Source: JAFLCL01 sp039809495 (lineage in GTDB: Bacteria > Myxococcota_A > Polyangia > Polyangiales > Sandaracinaceae). Taken from it: a stretch of DNA of 64,000 nt. Position 1 is the stretch's first letter; each line of letters begins with the position of its first letter. Under the pieces are notes generated by a model that worked only from the letters and a program-made list of their open reading frames with translations, was not told the DNA's origin and did not search any database. The DNA is taken from NCBI GenBank assembly GCA_039809495.1, contig JBDHVC010000022.1:1-64000 (forward strand), written 5' to 3'. A program made the translations under genes and the position numbers. Shown one piece after another: positions 1-7,885 of the stretch.

Positions 1-40
1 GAACCGCCGGATGCGGACCCGCTTGTCCGGTGGTGTGGCA

Positions 41-68
41 GGGGTCCCGAGGGATTGCCTCGGGCCCC
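41..68. terminator. hairpin at left edge, possible terminator of an upstream gene
   Basis: Arms 41-52 and 58-68 pair over 11 bp with one bulged T and a 5-nt loop. There is no T-run after it. It precedes the first gene and probably ends a transcript entering from outside the window, but no upstream gene can be seen. Confidence 0.35.
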
Positions 69-122
69 TATGCCGATTTGCGCCCGCTCCGAGGCGGCGC
101 CGTCGCGTAGGATGGGGGCGCC

Positions 123-2303
123 GTGCCCCCCGCTCGTCCACCCTCCCTCCGCGCGCGCCCCCTCGGCGCGCTCGTCCTCGGCGTCTCGCTCGCTCTGTGC
201 GCGCTCTCGAGCGTGGCGCGCGCCGACGATCCGACGCGCGGGCAGAGTCCACGGGGCGCGCCGCTCGCCCCCGCCACGCCGCGCTCCTCGCGCCTCGACG
301 CGAGCTGGATCCTCGAGCAGACGATCGCCGCCCACGGGTTTCGGATCGCGCGCTACCGCCAAGAGCACGACGGCCTGCGCGTCGAGGGCGCTCACGCGAT
401 CGTGAGAGCGCGCTCGTCCGGGCTCGTGGACCTCGTCACGATCGAGACCCCTCTGCCGGAGCACCTGGCGCAGCGCTTCGCGCGTCGCGAGCTCGAGGCG
501 GCCTCGCGCGAGCGGCTCCGAGCGAGGCTCGACGTCGGCTTCGAGGTGACCTCGATGGGCCCGAGCGAGAGCGTCCTCGCGGACGTCGCGAGCCCGCTCG
601 AGCCGCCTCGGCTCGCGCTCGCGTATCGCCTCGAGGTGGCCGGGGCGGCCCTCCACGAGCGCGCGAGCGTGCTCGTCGACGCGGCGAGCCTGCGCGTGCT
701 CCGCGTCGATCCTCGCTTCCACGACGCGCGCGGCCTCGTCTACGAGCGGAACGCGGTCTCGGACGCTGGGGCGACGAGCGAGGTCGAGCTCCCCGCGCTT
801 CGCGATCCGGGCGATCTCGCCAACGACGCGTTCATCTCGCGCTCGTGCGAGGTGGCGAGCGGCGGGGCGTGCAACCCCGTCTCGCACGCGACGCCGGACG
901 ACGACGGCGACTTCCTCTACGCGCCCGACCCGAGCTCGTTCGAGGACGGCTTCGCGGAGGTGATGGCCTACTACCACGCGAACCTCGCGGCCGATCGGCT
1001 CGAGGCCGCGCACGGGTTCCGCTGGCGGTGCCCCGTGGCCGGGGCGTCGACCGCCGACGCGATGCGGATCTTCGTCAACTACACCGACACGCCCTTCACG
1101 GCGTTCCCGAACGCGGGCTTCGTCGGGAGCACGCGGGGCGCGTGTGGCTACCTCGTGTTCGGTCAGGCCGGCGCGTACGACTTCGCGTCGGACGCGGACG
1201 TCATCTATCACGAGCTCGCGCACGCGATGACGGACCAGCTCGCGGGCATGGTCGGCTTCGCGACGGACGCGCTCGCGCTCCACTACGAGCCGCTCGCGAT
1301 CAACGAGGGGACGAGCGACTACTGGGCGGCGACGCTCCAGGGCGATCCGCACATCGGCGAGTCGCTCGCGGGGCTCGATGGCCTGCTCCCCGGCTCGTCG
1401 CTCCGCGACCTCGACGGGGCGCTCGCGTGCCCGAACGATCTCGTGGGCGAGGGGCACCTCGACGGTCGCGTCTGGGCCGGCGCGCTCTGGGAGCTTCGAG
1501 AGCGGCTCGGCGCGGAGAAGGTCGACGCCCTCGTCTTCGCGACGATCGCGAGCAGCACGGACAACCCGACGCTGCGCGTCGAGAGCGAGCTCTTGCTCTC
1601 GACGGCGAGCGGTCTCGAGGCGATGGGGACGCTCGACGCCGAGGACGTCGCGGCCGTGCGCGAGCGGCTCACGGCGCGAGGGCTCCTCGACTGTCGCCGG
1701 ATCGTCGCGCTCGACGACGGCGCGGAGCACCTGGGGTTCTCGGGGATAGGTCCGCTCACGCGGGGGCCGGGCGCCGGGATCGCTCCGATCCACTACACGC
1801 TCACGCTCCCCGCGGACGCGACCGACGCGACGGTGACGATCGCGTCGATGACGAGCACGGGGCGCTACGTCCTGCACGCGCGACGCGATCAGCCGGTCGC
1901 TCGGCGCGGCGGGATCCGCGACGACCAGGCCGAGGAGATCGGGCGGAGCCGCACGGTGGTCCTCGGCGCGTCCGACGCCGCGTTCGCGCCCTGCACGACG
2001 CTCTACCTCGCGATCGAGACGACCGACCTCGCGGTGGGCGAGAGCCTCTACGCGATCCACGGCTCGGTGACCCGCTCGGGCGATCCGTCGGCGCGCTGCC
2101 CCGAGCCCACCCCGGACGCGGGCCTTCATCCCGAGGACCCGGGCGCGCGCGAGGGGAGCTGCGGCTGCCGCGTCGTCGGTGGCGACCGCACGCCCGCGCC
2201 CGCGCCTTCGCTCCTCACCCTCACGCTCTTGGCCTTCTACGGCGCGCGGCGACGGCGAGCGCGCCTCGCTCACGCGAGCAGGCGTCGGAGCGCCGCCTCG
2301 TAG
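123..2303 (+). CDS. secreted gluzincin-type zinc metallopeptidase with MYXO-CTERM-like tail
   Basis: 726 aa. The N-terminus has a signal peptide (hydrophobic core about residues 12-32, ending ARA-DD). A zinc-binding HELAH lies at residues 363-367 and NEGTSDY follows 27 residues later; its Glu is the expected third zinc ligand, as in M4/M36 (thermolysin/fungalysin-like) peptidases. The preceding region would be a propeptide. The C-terminus has a GSCGC motif, then a short hydrophobic segment and an Arg cluster (ARRRRAR), the layout of MYXO-CTERM sorting tails. The start is GTG; a TAGGAT box lies 9 nt upstream with no Shine-Dalgarno, so the mRNA may be leaderless. Its 3' end overlaps the convergent deiminase gene by 34 bp. 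Substrate unknown; it probably acts outside the cell or at its surface. Confidence 0.82.
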   Translation: MPPARPPSLRARPLGALVLGVSLALCALSSVARADDPTRGQSPRGAPLAPATPRSSRLDASWILEQTIAAHGFRIARYRQEHDGLRVEGAHAIVRARSSGLVDLVTIETPLPEHLAQRFARRELEAASRERLRARLDVGFEVTSMGPSESVLADVASPLEPPRLALAYRLEVAGAALHERASVLVDAASLRVLRVDPRFHDARGLVYERNAVSDAGATSEVELPALRDPGDLANDAFISRSCEVASGGACNPVSHATPDDDGDFLYAPDPSSFEDGFAEVMAYYHANLAADRLEAAHGFRWRCPVAGASTADAMRIFVNYTDTPFTAFPNAGFVGSTRGACGYLVFGQAGAYDFASDADVIYHELAHAMTDQLAGMVGFATDALALHYEPLAINEGTSDYWAATLQGDPHIGESLAGLDGLLPGSSLRDLDGALACPNDLVGEGHLDGRVWAGALWELRERLGAEKVDALVFATIASSTDNPTLRVESELLLSTASGLEAMGTLDAEDVAAVRERLTARGLLDCRRIVALDDGAEHLGFSGIGPLTRGPGAGIAPIHYTLTLPADATDATVTIASMTSTGRYVLHARRDQPVARRGGIRDDQAEEIGRSRTVVLGASDAAFAPCTTLYLAIETTDLAVGESLYAIHGSVTRSGDPSARCPEPTPDAGLHPEDPGAREGSCGCRVVGGDRTPAPAPSLLTLTLLAFYGARRRRARLAHASRRRSAAS

Positions 2304-3520
2304 CTCTGCCGCGCCGCGTCGTAGTCGACGTGGCGCCCATCGCGCACGATCTCGCGCCCCTCGACGCGGACGCGTCGCACGGCGCCGCCGTGCGCCTGCC
2401 AGGCGATCGCGTCCATCATCGCGGCGAGGTCGCGCCGCTCGACGAGGGCGTCGATGGCGGGGTCTTTGAGATCGAGCTCGATCTCGTCGTCGAGCGCCTC
2501 GGGATCGAAGCCCAGCGAGGCGTGGGCCGCGCCCGTCAGCGCCTCGACGATCGCGGCCGCGTCGAAGGTCACCTCGCGCGCCCGCGCGCGCGTGCGCTCG
2601 TCGAGCTCCATCGCGCGCGCCTCCTCGAACGGGTCCGAGGCCGCGTGGCTGTCGACCCCGGTCGAGAAGCGCGCGCCGTGGGCGCGGAGCGTCGCGAGAT
2701 CGGGGAGGCCATCGCCGAGATCCCGCTCGGTCGTCCGACAGACCGAGACGTGGGCGCGGGCCTCGCCGATGAGCCGCGCCTCGTGCGGGGCGAGGTGCGT
2801 CGCGTGGACGGCCGTGAAGCGCGAGGAGAGCGCGCCCAGCTCGTGGAGCAGCTCCACCGGACGTCGCCCGTGCTCGTGGAGGCACGCGTCGACCTCGCGC
2901 TCCTGCTCCGCGACGTGGGCGTGGAGGACGAGCTTGAGCGCGTCGGCGCGCCTCGCGACGAGCCGGAGCTCGTCCGCGTCGAGCGCGCGGACGCTGTGCG
3001 CGGCGAGCCCGATCCGAACGCGCGGCTCGCTCGCGTAGCGCGCGCGGAGCTCGTCGACGTCCTCGAACGCGGCCTCGAGGCTCCGATCGACGAAGCGGCG
3101 CTGCGCGGGCTCGAGCGCGCGATCCGCGCCCGCGCGCCGGTAGACGACGCGGAGCAGCGCGATCCGGACGCCGGCGTCGAGCGCGGCGCGGATCACCACG
3201 TCGCTGAGCAGGGTGCGCTCCGCGTAGGGCACGCCGCCGCGATCGTGGTGGAGGTAGTGGAATTCGCCGACCGTGGTCACGCCGCGCGTCGCCAGCTCGA
3301 CGAACGCGTAGCGCGCGACGGCGTAGAGGTCCTCCGGCGTCATCCGCTCGGCGAGCGCGTACATGAGGCCGCGCCAGCTCCAGAAGGACGCGCCCGAGCC
3401 CTCGATCCCCCTCGAGCGCTGGGCGCGGCCGCGGAGGGCGCGCTGGAACGCGTGCGAGTGCGTCGTCGCCACCGCGGGGAGGACGAGGCGGTCATCGCGG
3501 AGGGAGGGCGTGCGAGGCAT
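2270..3520 (-). CDS. hutF: HutF-like formimidoylglutamate deiminase, N-terminally short
   Basis: 416 aa amidohydrolase. Metal-ligand motifs in order: THSHAFQRAL near residue 20, LHAHVAEQ, AVHATHL and STGVDSHAAS, typical of the HutF branch that deiminates N-formimino-glutamate in histidine catabolism. HutF proteins normally start with about 40-45 residues of a beta-sandwich before the first HxH; here the protein begins almost at HxH, while the C-terminal half of that composite domain is present. No in-frame missing part is available, because the neighbouring gene ends 40 bp upstream. No other hut gene is in the window. A TATCCT box lies 7 nt before the ATG, so it may have its own leaderless promoter. 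Family assignment is good; activity is uncertain given the truncation. Confidence 0.78.
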   Translation of the reverse strand: MPRTPSLRDDRLVLPAVATTHSHAFQRALRGRAQRSRGIEGSGASFWSWRGLMYALAERMTPEDLYAVARYAFVELATRGVTTVGEFHYLHHDRGGVPYAERTLLSDVVIRAALDAGVRIALLRVVYRRAGADRALEPAQRRFVDRSLEAAFEDVDELRARYASEPRVRIGLAAHSVRALDADELRLVARRADALKLVLHAHVAEQEREVDACLHEHGRRPVELLHELGALSSRFTAVHATHLAPHEARLIGEARAHVSVCRTTERDLGDGLPDLATLRAHGARFSTGVDSHAASDPFEEARAMELDERTRARAREVTFDAAAIVEALTGAAHASLGFDPEALDDEIELDLKDPAIDALVERRDLAAMMDAIAWQAHGGAVRRVRVEGREIVRDGRHVDYDAARQSYEAALRRLLA

Positions 3521-3559
3521 GGCTCGGAGGATATCGCTCCGCGCGCCGCGAGGAGTCCG

Positions 3560-4267
3560 TCAGCGCTCGCTCGGCGAGGGCGCGCCCGGAGGCTCGAGAT
3601 CCCAGCGCAGATCGACCGTGCCGGCGGCTCCCGCGAAGCGCAGGATCACGTGATCGGAGCTCGGATCGATCGCGGGCGTGCCGTCCTCCGAGGCGGTGGG
3701 GAAGGCGATCCGAAAGACGTGCCGCTGCCGGTCGATCGACGGGAAATAGACCCGCAGATCGTGCGAGGGGCGGGCGATGCGGAGCAGCTCCACGGGCTCG
3801 GTCTGGTGGCCGCTCGCGTCGACGAGCAGGACCCGCCAGTCGGACTGCTCCGCTGTGAGATCGCCCTCGCGGTAGATGGGCGCGCCGAGCGTCACGAGGA
3901 AGCGGTGGCGCCGATCGACGTCGGCGAGCGAGCGCTCGAGCAGCCGAGTGCGCTCCTCGGTCGTCATGCTGTGATCGGCGGCGTAGCGCACGACGTAGGC
4001 CCAGCGCATCTCGTGGGACTCGAACGTCGCGGTGACGTGCAGCACCTCGCCGAGCCGGAGGAAGTCGAAGTCGTCGGCGCTCCGCGTCCAGCGATCGAAG
4101 ACGCCGCGGTAGTCCGAGGCCGTGAAGGTGTGCTCGGTCGGCCGGAGCGAGACGCGGGGCGCGCCGCAGGCGACGAGGGCGAGCGTCACGGCGAGGCCCG
4201 CGAGGGCTCGCGCGAGCCTCGCTCGGCGCCTCGCGCGCTCGTGCGTTCGCCCAGCCATCCCCATCAC
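3560..4267 (-). CDS. hypothetical lipoprotein
   Basis: 235 aa. A basic N-terminus is followed by a hydrophobic segment and a lipobox-like LVAC near residue 34, so it is probably an exported lipoprotein. The remainder is soluble with no motif I recognise; many basic, acidic and aromatic residues suggest a beta-rich fold. The ATG overlaps the stop of pyrE as ATGA (4264-4267), so it is translationally coupled as the last member of the bactofilin-bactofilin-pyrE unit. Alternative starts lie at Met2 and Met4. Function unknown. Confidence 0.7.
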   Translation of the reverse strand: MMGMAGRTHERARRRARLARALAGLAVTLALVACGAPRVSLRPTEHTFTASDYRGVFDRWTRSADDFDFLRLGEVLHVTATFESHEMRWAYVVRYAADHSMTTEERTRLLERSLADVDRRHRFLVTLGAPIYREGDLTAEQSDWRVLLVDASGHQTEPVELLRIARPSHDLRVYFPSIDRQRHVFRIAFPTASEDGTPAIDPSSDHVILRFAGAAGTVDLRWDLEPPGAPSPSER

Positions 4268-4827
4268 CCCGGGATGAAGTCGGTGCGCGTGAAGATCGCG
4301 TGGACCGGGACCCCGGCCGCCTCCTCGATCGCGGCGCGTCCCCCCTCGAGGCGATCGACGAGCGCGACGACCCCGACGACGTCGAGCTCGGCCGCGCGGA
4401 GCCGCTCGATCGCCTGGAGGGTGCTCCCGCCCGTCGTGATGACGTCCTCGAGGACGACGACGCGGCTGCCCCGCGGGAGGTGCGAGTTGCCCTCGGTGAG
4501 CCGCTCGGAGCCGTGATCCTTCGCCTTCTTCCTCACGTAGATCGCGTCGAGCGGGGTCCCGCGCTGAAAGGAGAGCAGCGCGACGGCGGAGGCGAGCGGG
4601 CAGCCACCGAGCTCCACGCCCGAGACGGCGACCGGCGCGAACGCGCGCGCGCGCTCCAGCATGGCCTCTCCGGCGAGCGCGTGGCCCTCCGCGAGCAGCG
4701 CCGTCTGCTTGCAGTCGATGAAGAAGTCGCTCTCGCGGCCGGACGCGAGGATCACCTTGCGTCGCGCGAAGCTGCGCTCGCGGAGCAGGGCGAGCAGGCG
4801 CTCGTGGGCGGGCCTCGCCGCGCTCAC
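4264..4827 (-). CDS. pyrE: orotate phosphoribosyltransferase
   Basis: 187 aa, a usual length for bacterial PyrE. It converts orotate and PRPP to orotidine monophosphate in pyrimidine synthesis, in the cytoplasm. The PRPP-binding signature VVVLEDVITTGGST is clear around residues 112-125, and the N-terminal FARRKVILASGRESDFFID region matches the family's substrate-binding part. It overlaps the bactofilin gene before it and the lipoprotein gene after it by 4 bp (ATGA). No other pyr gene is nearby; its presence between cell-shape genes and a lipoprotein is unusual. Confidence 0.93.
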   Translation of the reverse strand: MSAARPAHERLLALLRERSFARRKVILASGRESDFFIDCKQTALLAEGHALAGEAMLERARAFAPVAVSGVELGGCPLASAVALLSFQRGTPLDAIYVRKKAKDHGSERLTEGNSHLPRGSRVVVLEDVITTGGSTLQAIERLRAAELDVVGVVALVDRLEGGRAAIEEAAGVPVHAIFTRTDFIPG

Positions 4828-5546
4828 GGCGTGGGCTCCGCGTCGCGCCGACGCGCGCGTCGCTTCCCGATCGCGGGCATGAAGGGCGGCGGGGGCCCCT
4901 CGGGCGTCGAGGCCCGGGCCGCTCGGGCGGGGCGGCTCATCGGGGACGTGTCGCGCTCGGCCGCCTCCACGTCGATCGTCCGCGCGGGGCTCGCCGCGAG
5001 CTCGCTCGTCGCTCGCCGCGGGGCGGCGCGCGGGGTCGGTCGCTCCTCGCGAGGCAGCGCTGCGCGTGTCGGCTCGTCGCGTGTCGGCTCGTCGCGTGTC
5101 GGCTCGCCGCGTGTGGGCTCGTCGCTCGAGGCCGAGCCGGGCGCCCGCAGCGCGCCGCTCGACGAGAAGGGCGCGAGGAGCGTGCCCCCCGTCGTTCGTC
5201 GCATGCGCTCGAGCTGAGCTCGCTCCTGCGAGGTGCGGATGCGACCGCGCAGGCGAGCGCCCTCGGCGGCGCTCACGCGATCGGCGCGCGCGTCGCCCGT
5301 CATGCGCGCGCCCGCCTCGAGCCGCACGAGCTCGACGGCGTTCGCGTCTCCCTCGAGCGTGCCGGCGATCGTGATCGTGCGCGCGCGCACCTCGCCGCGC
5401 ACGAGGCCCGTCGCCTCGATCACGAGGTGGCCCTCGATCTCGATCGGCCCGAGGACCTCGCCGGCGACCCGCAGATCGCCCGAGCCTCGGAGCGCGCCCT
5501 CGATGACCGCGCCGCGTGGCAGGCGCGAGCCCGCGCTCGCCTTCAT
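4824..5546 (-). CDS. bactofilin with long C-terminal extension
   Basis: 240 aa. Residues about 8-105 form a bactofilin (DUF583) domain of short beta-helix rungs, seen as repeated G-x-[LVI]-x-[GA] units such as GALRGSGDLRVAGEV. The remaining ~130 residues are low-complexity, rich in Arg, Ala, Pro and Glu, and include four consecutive DEPTR-like pentads encoded by a 15-bp tandem repeat. The end is basic (KRRARRRD), which might bind DNA, membrane or peptidoglycan-linked partners. Bactofilins polymerise without nucleotides and scaffold shape or chromosome-positioning proteins. It overlaps the upstream bactofilin gene and downstream pyrE by ATGA. Confidence 0.85.
   Translation of the reverse strand: MKASAGSRLPRGAVIEGALRGSGDLRVAGEVLGPIEIEGHLVIEATGLVRGEVRARTITIAGTLEGDANAVELVRLEAGARMTGDARADRVSAAEGARLRGRIRTSQERAQLERMRRTTGGTLLAPFSSSGALRAPGSASSDEPTRGEPTRDEPTRDEPTRAALPREERPTPRAAPRRATSELAASPARTIDVEAAERDTSPMSRPARAARASTPEGPPPPFMPAIGKRRARRRDAEPTP
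5066..5125. repeat. 15-bp tandem repeat, four units, inside bactofilin gene
   Basis: Units GTGTCGGCTCGTCGC at 5066-5080 and 5081-5095 are identical; 5096-5110 and 5111-5125 each differ by one base. On the minus strand they encode the DEPTR/GEPTR pentads of the bactofilin tail. Being in frame, unit gain or loss would change tail length without breaking the reading frame. Confidence 0.9.
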
Positions 5547-5935
5547 CGGCTCCCTCCGCTCGTCGGGCGGCCCGGCGCGAGGTCCATCTCGACGAGGCCC
5601 TCGAGCGTCGCGCCGTCGTCGATCGAGATCGACTCGGCGTGCACGTCTCCCGTCACCCAGGCGCCGGCGCGGAGGATCACGTGCGCGGCCCGCAGGTTGC
5701 CGTGGATCTCGCCGCTCACCTCGAGGCGTCGCGCCCGCGCGGGGCCGAGGAGCTGCGCGTCGGGGCCGAGGGTCAGGGCGCCGTCGAGCGCGACCTCGCC
5801 GCGCAGCGTGCCCTCGAGGCGGAGGTCCGCGTCGCCGCGCAGGAGCCCCTCGATCGAGAGGCCGGCTCCGAGGACGCCAGCGTCGCGAGCGCCCGAGGTC
5901 TGGGGCGCGCGTTCGTTCGTGGAGTCGGGGTCCAT
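5543..5935 (-). CDS. bactofilin, short form
   Basis: 130 aa, nearly all one bactofilin domain: a short polar N-terminus (residues 1-20), then beta-helix rungs from about residue 22 to 118 (for example GLLRGDADLRLEGTLRGEV), and a short GRPTSGGSR tail. It is the first gene of the leftward operon. The ATG is preceded by TATAGT at 5944-5949, only 8 nt away, and there is no Shine-Dalgarno sequence, so a leaderless mRNA is likely. Two adjacent bactofilins with different tails could co-polymerise. Function inferred from family only. Confidence 0.85.
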   Translation of the reverse strand: MDPDSTNERAPQTSGARDAGVLGAGLSIEGLLRGDADLRLEGTLRGEVALDGALTLGPDAQLLGPARARRLEVSGEIHGNLRAAHVILRAGAWVTGDVHAESISIDDGATLEGLVEMDLAPGRPTSGGSR

Positions 5936-5943
5936 CGCGCGCG

Positions 5944-5949
5944 ACTATA
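5944..5949 (-). promoter_or_regulatory. putative -10 box (TATAGT) of a leaderless bactofilin operon
   Basis: TATAGT on the minus strand ends 8 nt before the ATG at 5935, so transcription would begin at or next to the start codon. No good -35 is visible. It is the closest to consensus of seven TAnnnT boxes in the same position before other genes. Confidence 0.5.
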
Positions 5950-6042
5950 TCGCGACCTCCCCGTTCGCGTCGGGCCTAGACGTCGCTTTTTCGCGCGCTC
6001 CCCTGGCGGTCCTGGTCGATCCGCTGCACGAATCCCGATCCG

Positions 6043-7389
6043 ATGACCACCTCGACGCCGCTCACCTCCCTCGATCAGCTCCTCGAGCCGTTCCACGCGG
6101 CGGAAAAGCCGCGCTCGCGCTGGCGCATCGGCACCGAGGCGGAGAAGTGCGGCGTCCACCTCGACGGGTCGGCGCTCGCCTACGCGGGGGAGCGCGGCAT
6201 CGCGGCCGTCCTCGCCGGGCTCGTGCGGCAGCACGGCTGGTTCGAGGAGCGCGAGTACGATGACGGGGACGTGATCGCGCTCCGGCGGGGCGACGCCTCG
6301 ATCACGCTCGAGCCCGGCGGTCAGCTCGAGCTCTCGGGCGCGCCGCTCAACACGCTCCACGAGACGTGCGCGGAGTTCCGCTCGCACCTCCGCGAGCTCG
6401 CGCCGATCTCGGCGGAGCTCGGCATCGCGTGGCTCGGGCTCGGCTTCCACCCCTTCGCGCGGAGAGAGGACCTCGCCTTCGTCCCGAAGCTCCGCTACGG
6501 CGTGATGCGCGAGTACCTGCCGACGCGCGGCGGGCACGGCCTCGACATGATGCTCCGCACGGCGACCGTGCAGGCGAACCTCGACTACGCCTCGGAGCGG
6601 GACGCGATCCGCAAGCTGCGCATCGCGCTGCGCCTGCAGCCGATCGTGACGGCGATGTTCGCGAACAGCCCCTTCGTCGAGGGGCGGATCACGGGCGAGC
6701 GCTCCCACCGAGCGGCCGTCTGGCTCGACGTCGATCCCGACCGCTCGGGGCTGCTCGACTTCGCCTGGGACGAGTCGGACATGGGCTACCAGCGCTACGT
6801 CGAGTGGGCGCTCGACGTCCCGATGTTCCTCGTGAAGCGAGACGGCAGGGTCCTGCGCAACACGGGCCAGACGTTCCGGCGCTTCCTCGCCGATGGCTTC
6901 GAGGGCGAGCGGGCGACGCTCGAGGACTGGACGACCCACATCAACACGCTCTTCCCCGAGGTGAGGCTGAAGAAGACGCTCGAGATGCGCGGCGCGGACA
7001 GCCTCCCGACCGATCTCGTCTGCGCGCTCCCCTCGATCTGGAAGGGCCTGCTCTACGAGGACCACGCGATCACGGCGGCGGAGTCGCTCGCGTCCGAGAT
7101 CACGCTCGAGGAGGCGAAGGCGGCGCGCGCCGACATCGCGTCGCGCGCCCTCCGAGCGCGGCTCGGCGCGCGCGAGGTCGGGGCGTGGGCGAGCGACGTC
7201 GTGCGCATCGCGCTCGGCGGCCTCGAGCGCCTCTCGAACCTCAACAAGAGCGGCGAGGACGAGCGGATCCACCTCGCGCGGCTCGCGGCGCTCGTGAAGA
7301 AGGGCATGAGCCCCGCCGACGCGCTCCTCGAGCGGATCGATCCCGAGGCTCCGCTCGTCTCCGAGGTGCTCGCGCACGCGCACCTCTGA
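6043..7389 (+). CDS. gshA: glutamate-cysteine ligase, plant/EgtA type
   Basis: 448 aa, matching the plant-type (GCS2) glutamate-cysteine ligase family, which makes gamma-glutamylcysteine from Glu, Cys and ATP in the cytoplasm. Visible family hallmarks are RWRIGTEAEKCGV near residue 27 (ATP-grasp-like metal site), SITLEPGGQLELSG near residue 87, FANSPFVEGR in the middle and the KKTLEMRGAD segment near residue 310. Length is normal. No glutathione synthetase or ergothioneine gene lies nearby, so the product could feed glutathione or only gamma-Glu-Cys. It is divergent from the bactofilin operon (107 bp between starts). Confidence 0.9.
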   Translation: MTTSTPLTSLDQLLEPFHAAEKPRSRWRIGTEAEKCGVHLDGSALAYAGERGIAAVLAGLVRQHGWFEEREYDDGDVIALRRGDASITLEPGGQLELSGAPLNTLHETCAEFRSHLRELAPISAELGIAWLGLGFHPFARREDLAFVPKLRYGVMREYLPTRGGHGLDMMLRTATVQANLDYASERDAIRKLRIALRLQPIVTAMFANSPFVEGRITGERSHRAAVWLDVDPDRSGLLDFAWDESDMGYQRYVEWALDVPMFLVKRDGRVLRNTGQTFRRFLADGFEGERATLEDWTTHINTLFPEVRLKKTLEMRGADSLPTDLVCALPSIWKGLLYEDHAITAAESLASEITLEEAKAARADIASRALRARLGAREVGAWASDVVRIALGGLERLSNLNKSGEDERIHLARLAALVKKGMSPADALLERIDPEAPLVSEVLAHAHL

Positions 7390-7406
7390 CGGACCTTCCT
7401 CGGTAG

Positions 7407-7481
7407 CAGAGAGCCATTCTGGGTCTCCTGACCGATCCGTGGGCCACGAATGCCCCGGAAGTGGTGGGCAGAGACCACTGA
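7407..7481 (+). other. possible 3' remnant of a lost gene
   Basis: Between a TAG (7404-7406) and a TGA (7479-7481) the plus strand reads 24 codons with protein-like composition, ending TNAPEVVGRDH. Its stop codon sits at exactly the place in repeat copy A where the dihaem lipoprotein's stop sits in copy B. This may be the tail of an eroded gene that once ended at the repeat. The stretch is too short to prove coding. Confidence 0.2.
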
Positions 7482-7638
7482 CAGCGCGCGTCACTCGACG
7501 TGATCCGTCGAGTCGAGGCGCGCTGGCTCGGCGGGAGGGAGGCTCACGCCGATTCACTCGGCGTGAGGGAGGGTCTGGGCAGACCCTCCGGCGAGGAAGG
7601 AACAGCGCGAATCAGGTCAACTGATTCGCGCTGTGAGC
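7478..7638. repeat. four-hairpin interspersed repeat, copy A
   Basis: 161 bp, nearly identical to 48887-49049. It holds four successive inverted repeats. H1 (about 7482-7524) has arms of about 18 nt around GTGATCC, with a bulge and a mismatch. H2 (7552-7576) is a perfect 10-bp stem with loop TTCAC. H3 (7569-7590 region) is a perfect 10-bp stem, GGAGGGTCTG with its complement, with only GG between the arms. H4 (7602-7634) is a perfect 14-bp stem with loop GTCAA. It lies 3' of gshA and converges on the gene at 7886. It does not code for protein. It could be a clustered bidirectional terminator, a REP/BIME-like mobile repeat or a structured RNA. Confidence 0.88.
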
Positions 7639-7885
7639 CGCAGCGCTCCACGCAGCACTCCAAGTGCTGATCAGCGCGTGAGCCGAGTGAAAGCCAACTG
7701 CGCCCCGCTCGCGCAGACGGAGCTTCGTCGTCGTCGACTCATGCTCCTGCTTCGTCGCGGGCCACCCCCATGCGTCGTCGCGCTACCCAGGGTGTCCGCT
7801 AGAAGAGGCGAAGCTCAGTCGTGCCGCTCGCGGCGTAGTGATGATGGGTGTCCAGGGAGCTGGATGGGGCACACGCGGCGCTTGG
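7639..7885. other. non-coding stretch, no gene recognised
   Basis: About 250 bp between repeat copy A and the end of the hypothetical gene at 7886. It contains a small hairpin (7653-7669, 7-bp stem, 3-nt loop) just after the repeat, and nothing else I can identify. The overlapping short ORFs lack a convincing start, composition or similarity. Confidence 0.6.

Noticed and set aside
7439..7624. Short plus-strand ORF across repeat copy A
   Set aside because: It crosses three hairpins, its translation simply follows the repeat, and the matching frame in copy B is not preserved.
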